A DNA stretch of 61,013 nucleotides, taken from the NCBI GenBank assembly GCA_026692905.1, contig JAPLNL010000029.1, positions 1-61,013 on the forward strand. The letters run 5' to 3'. This stretch comes from Planctomycetota bacterium (GTDB taxonomy: Bacteria > Planctomycetota > Planctomycetia > Pirellulales > Pirellulaceae). Under the pieces are notes generated by a model. That model did not search any database. It was not told the DNA's origin and was given only the letters and a program-made list of their open reading frames with translations. Both the position numbers and the translations under genes were made by a program. Below are positions 17,626-24,900 of the stretch, piece by piece (position 1 is the stretch's first letter; each line of letters opens with the position of its first letter).

Positions 17626-18603
17626 CTAATTGACGTGCCGATTCATCAAAAGCACTGCTTTGACGAAGTAGTAAAAAACCGGCGCAGAAAACGTCAAGCT
17701 ATCGACTCGATCCATCATCCCACCTTGGCCTGGAATCAGCGTCCCACTGTCCTTAATACCCACATCCCGTTTCATGCCGGACTTATTGATGTCCCCCAGA
17801 AAACCGAATATCGCAATTAGGATGCCAGAAAACGCCGCAAGAAACACACCTGACCGCCAAGAGTTTTGCATCCAAGACGTTAACCACGGAGCCAAAAAGA
17901 CCGCGAGTACCGTTGTTGCCATTATTCCTCCGACGAGTCCTTCGAGAGATTTATTTGGAGACGTAACGGGAGCTATCTTGGTGCGACCCCATTGACGCCC
18001 AATGAGTGCTTGAGCGATGTCGTTGGTTTCCGTCAATAGAACCAAATACAGAATCCATCCAAGGTTTCCCGCCCAAGGTTCCGGCAAGCCAGGCAACGTC
18101 AGCAGGAAGTAAGCATGCGACAAACAATAAACAAACAACAGCATACCCCAAATTGTTGCGGCGGTGACTCGGATGAAGTCCTCGACTAGACCAAGCCAAG
18201 CTCGGAATGCTCCGAGTACCAAGACAATCGCGACTGGTGCGATAACTTGCATTGATTCCGCATAACCAAATAGCAGTGACAAGTAATAAATTGTAGCTAA
18301 GCCAAATACAACGCATGTCGTTGCCTTGCCAACACGTTTCCATCCAAGGATTCGTAAGAACTCCCATAGACTTAGGGTTCCAACGCCTGCAAGCAGTGCG
18401 ATGACTCCGATCTTCTCAAGAAGCATTGCGATTGACAGCACAAGGGCCAAGGCCCACCAGGATCGGACACTGTCGAGATGCGACTGGTTTTTTTTTGCAT
18501 CAGTACCCCCACGAAGCATCCATACTCGGAAGCACGTTCCTGTCGCCAGCAGTCCAAACAGGCATGCGATCACCCAAGTCATGTGTGGCGAGGGAATGAA
18601 CAT
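17626..18603 (-). CDS. cdsA: phosphatidate cytidylyltransferase
   Basis: 325-aa integral membrane enzyme making CDP-diacylglycerol from CTP and phosphatidic acid. Multiple hydrophobic helices run from MTWVIACLFGLLATG onward. The C-terminal signature is present: GDINKSGMKRDVGIKDSG followed by LIPGQGGMMDRVDS, matching the cytidylyltransferase pattern KR-x-x-x-KD ... PGHGG-x-x-DR. The ATG at 18603 is favoured because GGAGG lies 5 bases upstream, although a longer frame begins at 18699. It is upstream of the CDP-alcohol phosphatidyltransferase gene that uses its product. Confidence 0.93.
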   Translation of the reverse strand: MFIPSPHMTWVIACLFGLLATGTCFRVWMLRGGTDAKKNQSHLDSVRSWWALALVLSIAMLLEKIGVIALLAGVGTLSLWEFLRILGWKRVGKATTCVVFGLATIYYLSLLFGYAESMQVIAPVAIVLVLGAFRAWLGLVEDFIRVTAATIWGMLLFVYCLSHAYFLLTLPGLPEPWAGNLGWILYLVLLTETNDIAQALIGRQWGRTKIAPVTSPNKSLEGLVGGIMATTVLAVFLAPWLTSWMQNSWRSGVFLAAFSGILIAIFGFLGDINKSGMKRDVGIKDSGTLIPGQGGMMDRVDSLTFSAPVFYYFVKAVLLMNRHVN

Positions 18604-19012
18604 CTTTCCTCCGGGAATGGCGACAATGCGTATTTTCCTTGGTAGTTGGCTCTGCTTCACTCCCCTACAGCACATAGCGTACCGAAGCGCATCGGACACT
18701 TGCGGAACTATTGTTTTCTATCAATGGCACTTGATTTGCGTCTCAGAGGAATGCAGCTACTTGGCTGGAGCTAGGAACGTCGACCCGGCTTTGGTGTAGC
18801 GAAAACCCGTCAAGACTTTCGGCTGCATCGCCTAAACGACCGAAACTTTTGACGGGTTTTCGCTACAACATGCTTCACCGCGTTGCCTTGGAGGGCCAGG
18901 GGAGCAATGTCAAAAAGAGCAGGTGATGACAAGGCTAAGAATTGCCCTAATCGCATTTCCCCGCTTCCCGTTGAAGTAACCCCTTTGTTCGCATCTAATA
19001 AAATAGCCCAAA
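18604..19012. other. divergent intergenic region with 27-bp palindrome
   Basis: A 409-bp spacer between cdsA (minus) and a metallophosphoesterase gene (plus). It contains a long inverted repeat, 18796-18822 and 18840-18866 (27-bp arms, two mismatches, 17-nt loop) with core cgtcaagactttcgg. Related copies are at the window start and at 59380-59447. No small gene or clear promoter was seen. Confidence 0.7.
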
Positions 19013-19852
19013 ATGGATCGCACTGAAAAAACCATCCGACTGCTTCAAATCTCCGATCTCCATTTTGGGCCTCCATTTGTAGAAAAGGTTGGTGAAGCTG
19101 CGCTGCGTATAGCCAATGCGGAGCACTCCGATGCAATCATCATCAATGGAGATCTGACACAACGTGCCACGAAGGAACAGTTTCAAGCCGCCAAGCAATA
19201 CATGCAACGATTGCCGCAAGTGCCTCAGTTAGTGATCCCCGGAAATCACGACGTACCGCTTTATCGATTGGCCGAAAGGTTTTTTTCTCCCCATCGACTG
19301 TATCGAGAGATCATTTCCGAAGAACTTAATCCGGTGCTCAAGATAGAGGGAGCGGTGATTGTTGGTTTGGATTCGACTGCGCCGCGAACAGCGATAAGCA
19401 ATGGAAAGATCTTCAAGTGGCAATTGGACCTGTGCGACCGCGTGTTTCGGGAGGCGCCGAGTGAAATTGCAAGGATCGTGGTTGCTCATCATCATTTTGC
19501 TCCAGCTCCGGACCTTCTTCACGACAGCAACATGCCACAGGCAAAACGCGCGATCGAACGATTCTCCGATCTCGATGTGGACATGATTCTCGGCGGGCAT
19601 CTGCATCGAGCATACATCGGAAACTCGCTAGATTTCTATCCGGGATCGCATCGAGACCGAGGCATCATCATCGCACAATGTGGCACCACAACGTCCAGGC
19701 GAGGACGCGGACGTGAACAGGAAAAAAACTCGCTCAACCGAATCGAGATTTCAAGGCATGCAATCACGATAACCCATTTCATGTACTTCCATGAAATGGA
19801 TGCGTTTGAGGCTGTGAGTTGGCATTCCTTTCGTCGCAGCCAAAACAACTGA
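19013..19852 (+). CDS. metallophosphoesterase
   Basis: 279-aa calcineurin-like phosphoesterase, most like the CpdA/cyclic-nucleotide phosphodiesterase group. All dinuclear metal motifs are visible: D15-L-H17 (ISDLHFG), GD47 (INGDLTQ), GN78-H79-D (IPGNHD), VVAHHHF near 158-164, and GGHLHRAY near 195. No signal peptide, so cytoplasmic. It could cleave cyclic nucleotides, diadenosine compounds or phospholipid-derived esters; the sequence does not decide. It is transcribed away from the phospholipid genes. Confidence 0.88.
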   Translation: MDRTEKTIRLLQISDLHFGPPFVEKVGEAALRIANAEHSDAIIINGDLTQRATKEQFQAAKQYMQRLPQVPQLVIPGNHDVPLYRLAERFFSPHRLYREIISEELNPVLKIEGAVIVGLDSTAPRTAISNGKIFKWQLDLCDRVFREAPSEIARIVVAHHHFAPAPDLLHDSNMPQAKRAIERFSDLDVDMILGGHLHRAYIGNSLDFYPGSHRDRGIIIAQCGTTTSRRGRGREQEKNSLNRIEISRHAITITHFMYFHEMDAFEAVSWHSFRRSQNN

Positions 19853-19863
19853 CCATGGCCCTC

Positions 19864-19914
19864 GTTGGTGTACCGGCTTCAGCCGGCTTATCGCAATTTG
19901 GTTCAGCGAAGCCG
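19864..19914. repeat. gttggtgtacc palindrome, copy 1
   Basis: gttggtgtaccggcttcagccggc at 19864-19887 (24 nt, shown here as gttggtgtacc plus ggcttcagccggc), with a further gccggct at 19911. Related arms occur at 42226-42251 and 55778-55821. It occupies the short spacer before the TVP38-like gene. Confidence 0.6.
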
Positions 19915-19976
19915 GCTTTGCGTGCCCCGCGTCCGAAATTCTAGTCCTGCCACTTTTTGGCTCAGTGTGACACATA

Positions 19977-20759
19977 ATGACACAAATCAAAAACGATTTC
20001 ACATCGGAGTGCAGAATATCGGCCAGTGCGAAACCAATCTCGGACAACGCTTCTGTCGGCGGCATCGCTCGCATTTCTCCTGCTCTGAGTTCGCGCCGTT
20101 TCCTAGTCACATTGATGCTCATTCTCACAGTGTTAGCGGTTGGGATTTGCGTTAGGTATCTGCCGGACTTGGAATGGGTTGCAGAACGGGAAGATTGGCT
20201 TCGTAGCAAACTTGGTTCGGCCCCGATCACTTGCTATGTTTTAGGGCTCGTTTTTTACATTGGCTTGTCCTTGATTCCAGGAACTGCTGGCAAGTCGATC
20301 GTATTTGGCTGGTTCTTCGGTTTCGCAGCGGCATTTTTCCTTGTCGAGATCGGTTTGACCACGGCAGCTGTCGTTTCGTTCCTGATCGGACGATTCGTCG
20401 TTCGGCGCTTGCTCCACCGACGTTGGCAAATCTATCTGCGTTGGATCAGCAAAAGATTTGAGCAGGAGGGGGCCTTTTATCTCCTTTGGCTGAGAATGGC
20501 ACACGCGCCGTTTACGTTGGTCAATTACGGCGCAGGTGCAACGAACATTCCATTGACGACTTTTTGGTGGACAACACACGTTGGGATACTTCCCGGTACG
20601 ATGGTTTACACGTTTGTTGGTTCTCGAGTCCCCAATATTCGCACGGTCGCCGAACAAGGCGTATTTGCCATCGTTGATCCATGGCTAGTGGTCGTCCTCA
20701 TTGCCATCGCATTCTTTCCTTTGCTGTTTCGTTCTTGGTTTCGAACCGTCCGGCACTAG
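19977..20759 (+). CDS. TVP38/TMEM64 (VTT domain) membrane protein
   Basis: 260-aa inner-membrane protein of the TVP38/TMEM64, DedA-related VTT superfamily, implicated elsewhere in lipid scrambling or undecaprenyl-phosphate traffic. After a polar N terminus of about 40 residues come a first helix (LMLILTVLAVGICV) and the VTT core: SLIPGTAGKSIVFGWFFGFA, then GLTTAAVVSFLIGRFVVRR, and YLLWLRMAHAPFTLVNYGAG. The last is typical of the family. The start is uncertain, as no good ribosome binding site precedes 19977. It is followed by a tiny membrane peptide gene and a UspA gene. Confidence 0.85.
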   Translation: MTQIKNDFTSECRISASAKPISDNASVGGIARISPALSSRRFLVTLMLILTVLAVGICVRYLPDLEWVAEREDWLRSKLGSAPITCYVLGLVFYIGLSLIPGTAGKSIVFGWFFGFAAAFFLVEIGLTTAAVVSFLIGRFVVRRLLHRRWQIYLRWISKRFEQEGAFYLLWLRMAHAPFTLVNYGAGATNIPLTTFWWTTHVGILPGTMVYTFVGSRVPNIRTVAEQGVFAIVDPWLVVVLIAIAFFPLLFRSWFRTVRH

Positions 20760-20819
20760 ATTTGCAAGTTGCAATTCAAAACGTCTCTCTTGCAAAGTAT
20801 CTAGAACGGGGAAAGCGAA

Positions 20820-20939
20820 ATGTTGAACTGGTTGAAGAGCGTTCCGAAATCGCACGCGTTGGGGTGGATCGGTGTCGGCTTGCTTGCCATCGTACTCGTT
20901 CTGGTTTTCGTCCGTCGACTGGTTGGAATGGGTGGATAG
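20820..20939 (+). CDS. 39-aa single-helix membrane peptide
   Basis: A short gene-like frame of 39 codons plus TAG, beginning MLNWLKSVPKSHALGW and continuing with a hydrophobic helix (IGVGLLAIVLVLVFV) capped by Arg-Arg. It lies 60 bp after the TVP38-like gene and 10 bp before the UspA start, on the same strand. A purine-rich ggggaaag lies shortly upstream. Codon use and the amphipathic-then-hydrophobic layout fit a small membrane protein. No family is recognised. Alternative: a chance frame in the intergenic region. Confidence 0.5.
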   Translation: MLNWLKSVPKSHALGWIGVGLLAIVLVLVFVRRLVGMGG

Positions 20940-20949
20940 GAGCACTACA

Positions 20950-21825
20950 ATGAAAATTTTGCTTGCAACCGATGGTTCTCAATTTGCGGAAGAGTCCGCT
21001 TGGCTTTTGGCTCATTTACCGCATGCGGAAAGGCTTGAACTCACGGTATTGTACATTAGCAACATTCCGAACTTGCATGGCGTAGCCAATGCAACTGAGT
21101 TGGCGAAAAGCCTGCAGGTCGCCGACCAGGAAAAAGCGAAGTCCTTACTTGTGCGCATCAAGAAGCTATTTGATGGCGCAAATGCAACCATAACGCTTGT
21201 GATTGGCGAGGGCCACGTAGGGACCCAAATCGTCCGCACTGCAGAGTCCCAAAAAAGCGATCTCATTGTTCTAGGGGCAATCGGTCATTCTTTGTTCGAG
21301 CGAATGTTCGGCAGTACCAGCGACTTTGTGGCTACGCACGCAAGATGTTCGGTGCTTGTTGTTAGACCGACCGGATTACGAAACGCTAATCGACCAATCC
21401 ATGTCTGCGTTGCATACGACGAAACCAATTCTACGTCGGCTGTATTTGGCCAACTGGCCCAATTTGGCTGGGGGGCCAATTGTAGGATGGAAGCCGTGAG
21501 TATCGTTTCCGCACCCTACACTTATTCTGAAATCCCTATCCCCTTCGATATCGACGAGATCATTGCGACTAGAAAAAAAGTGATTGAGTCCAAGGAGATT
21601 GAACTCCGCGAACTTACCCCGGTTGTCACAACCAACGTGATTGAGTCGAGCCACGTGGGGGATGGGCTTGTGCAATTCGTCAAGGAAAACAAAAGCGATG
21701 TGATTGTTCTTGGTAGCACTGGTGGCGGATTACTTAGCGCTCTATTGTTAGGAAGCGTTTCGAGATACGTTTTGAGACATGCTGGGTGTTCCGTTTGGAT
21801 CGCAAGAAAAAACGGCCTCGCTTAG
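20950..21825 (+). CDS. tandem universal stress protein
   Basis: 291 aa with two UspA domains. The first opens KILLATDGSQFAEE and ends with the ATP-binding G-x2-G-x9-G-(S/T) type region (VLGAIGHSLFERMFGSTSDF, then ARCSVLVVRP). The second starts near residue 150 (IHVCVAYDETNSTSAVF) and ends VLGSTGGGLLSALLLGS followed by AGCSVWIAR. The ATG at 20950 gives a standard Usp N terminus; a longer frame from 20872 overlaps the small membrane peptide gene. Tandem Usp proteins bind ATP and respond to energy or envelope stress in other bacteria. The link to the TVP38-like gene is by position only. Confidence 0.92.
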   Translation: MKILLATDGSQFAEESAWLLAHLPHAERLELTVLYISNIPNLHGVANATELAKSLQVADQEKAKSLLVRIKKLFDGANATITLVIGEGHVGTQIVRTAESQKSDLIVLGAIGHSLFERMFGSTSDFVATHARCSVLVVRPTGLRNANRPIHVCVAYDETNSTSAVFGQLAQFGWGANCRMEAVSIVSAPYTYSEIPIPFDIDEIIATRKKVIESKEIELRELTPVVTTNVIESSHVGDGLVQFVKENKSDVIVLGSTGGGLLSALLLGSVSRYVLRHAGCSVWIARKNGLA

Positions 21826-21972
21826 ATGCGAAGACAGTGAAGCCTTCTCACCAGATTCTGCTACTTTCCATGATGCTTTAGCTTGAATTCGCTCATGCGA
21901 GCGTCGAAAAGCTTCTGTGAGGTTATACTCTAGGTCGAATTGTTTCCCTTCTGTATTCCTTTCGAGGCTGAC

Positions 21973-24900
21973 ATGCGCTCTCCTTTTTGGCTCGCGAACT
22001 TGATCGTTGCATCAACACTTGGATGGATGTTGTGCGTAGACAGGTGCATGGCGTGGGAATCCCCGGAGTCGGCACTCGCTTTTCGGGCGGGGGCAGCCAC
22101 CGTCGATATCACGCCGATGACGGAACGTTCTATCGTGGCCGGAGGTTTTTTGGAGGCTCAGTCCTCTACGATTCACGATCGGCTCTTCGTTCGCAGTATT
22201 GTTCTTGACGATGGTACATCAACGATCTGCTTAACGGTTGTCGACACTTGCATGATGACGCAATCGCTTATTGACGAAGCGAAACTTTTGGCCAACAAGC
22301 AATGTGGCATTCCTATTTCAAACATGATGGTTTCCGCAACGCACACTCACTCGGCGCCCGCAGCTATGGCTTGCCTGGGAACGCGTTTGGATACAGCGTA
22401 TGCGGAATGGTTGCCGGCTAAAATTGCGGAATCGATTGTCGCTGCTCATGCGAAACGTGAGCCTGCCAGAATCGGCTGGAATTCGATCAACGATTGGGAA
22501 CACACGCACAATCGTCGTTGGATACGCAAACCTGAAAAGAAAATTGTCGATCCGTTTGGAAATGCAACTGGGCTGGCGCACATGCATCCTGGCTACCAAA
22601 GCCCTGACGTGATTGGACCATCAGGGCCGGTAGACCCCGAACTCTTTCTCATTTCAGTTCAAGCCACGGATGGACATCCTCTTGCGGTGTTTGCTAACTA
22701 CTCACAGCACTATTTTGGCGCCCAAGCCATTTCGTCGGACTACTACGGACTGTTTTGTAAATACATTGCAGAATCCATGGGAGAATCCGGTGATGGCAAT
22801 GGCCCATTTGTCTGCGCGATTTCTCAAGGGACTAGCGGCGATTTAATGTGGATGGACTATGGTGTTCCATCGAAATCGATATCAATTGCGGCGTACGCGG
22901 AATCGGTTGCAAGGTACGCGGAGCAATCACTCCAAGCCATAGCCTATCGAGACTTCGCTCGTCTCGGCATGGTTGAGCGAACATTGGCTCTCAACTACCG
23001 CGTCCCCGATTCGAAAAGACTCGAATGGGCGAGACCCATTGCGGACCACATTGAGAATGATCTCGCAAAAAATCTGCAAGAGGTTTATGCCAAGGAAGCG
23101 TTGATACTTCACGAGCGACAATCGACGCAACTAAAACTTCAAGCCATTCAAATCGGAGATGTGACGATTGCGACTCTTCCTAACGAGGTCTATGCGCTTA
23201 CGGGTCTCAAGCTCAAAGGGCGATCGCCGTCGCCATGGCACTTCAATATCGAACTAGCCAATGGAGCGGAGGGCTACATACCTCCACCCGAGCAGCATAC
23301 GCTGGGCGGCTATACGACTTGGCCTGCCCGGACAGCAGGGCTCGAAAGCGAAGCGGAGCCAAAAATAGTTGAGTCACTTCTCCAATCATTGGAAGAAGTA
23401 ACAAATCGATCGCGTCGATCGATGGAAGACACTCACGGTCCCTACGCTCGAGCAATCTTGAATGCAAAGCCAATTTCCTATTGGCGATTAGATGACGCGG
23501 ACGGTAACAGCGCACGCAATGCGATCGCAGATAGTCAACCCGCCCGACTAAGCCCCGGTTACGCTTGGTACTTGCCAGGTGTCGGGAGCGGTACCGGCAT
23601 TGGAGCAGGCGAAGTGCTAACGCCCTCAGCTTTTTCTGGTCCCGATCAGATCAACCGAGGGCTGCATTTGGCTGGAGGGGAACTTACATGCGAATTGCCT
23701 CCGGGCTCAGAAAACTATACCAACTCCTTTTGGTTCTGGCTCGGAGAACGAAGTGGTGCGAGCGAGCGAAAAGGTACGCTTTGCGTCGGACCCATGGGAG
23801 AATCGCTTGTTGCCAAACAATTTGGCGATCATACAGTACAGCTTGAACTCGATGGTATTTTTCGAAGCGAACGACTCGAAGCGGATCAATGGCACATGGC
23901 GACTTTGATTCGAGAAAAAGGGACCGTTAGCGTGTGGATTGACGGTGGAACAGAGCCATTCCTGAAATCGACTGCGACACTCGTTTCCGAAAACAGGCAA
24001 CTGCGTTTTGGACAAGGAATGCAAGGCAAAATCGATGAGATCGCGTTTTTTGGAAGGCCTCTTTCAACGGAAGAAATTCAATCTTTTTGGAACGTGTCGG
24101 CTGTCGGAAACCCGGTGCAAGTCGACATCGCCAAGCGAAAACGCTTGGAAGAGCGAGGCCTAACCGGTACCAGTACCATCACCTTTCCAGCTCCCTATGC
24201 GGACGAGATGGCATCGCTGAAACCCACTGGGTTGGAAACATTCGCGGCTGCCCCTAAGGCATTGGAAACATCCGGAAGCGTTCGCTACGCGGCAAATTCT
24301 TTCGCATCGTTTCAATCGGGTCGGATTGCAACGACCTACGAAGCGATTGGCGATACGTACAGCGTTGCGTTTTGGTTTCGAAACCAAGTCCCGAATGCCG
24401 CACGCCCCGTGACCGCTTATCTTTTTTCACGTGGTCCGGACAAGGACCCGCGAGCATCTGGTGATCATCTCGGAATCGGCGGGACGTACGACCCCAAGAT
24501 GACAGGCAAATTGTTTTGGTTCAATGGCAACGATCGCGATCAAGTTGCGATTGGTCGTACCAGCATTGCTCCCAACACATGGAACCACGTGATCGCGATT
24601 CGCGAGAAGAATCATATCAAGCTCCTGCTCAACGGCGAAATGGTCCCTGACCTAGAAACCGATATTGAGATGACAACCAATGGTAGCAAGCAGTTTTTCC
24701 TCGGTGCTCGCACGGATCAATTTGCACCATTGCAGGGCCAGCTTGCTTATTATGCAATCTTCAATCGAGCGTTGACGGCCGACGAAGCCAAGCAGCTTCA
24801 CACAGCTTCCGGACAATCGGCAGGCGCACCGGATCCCGCACCTGAACGCATAGACAAACAGACGCTACCACTGCCACATAGCGAGCCGCTGTCGGCGGAG

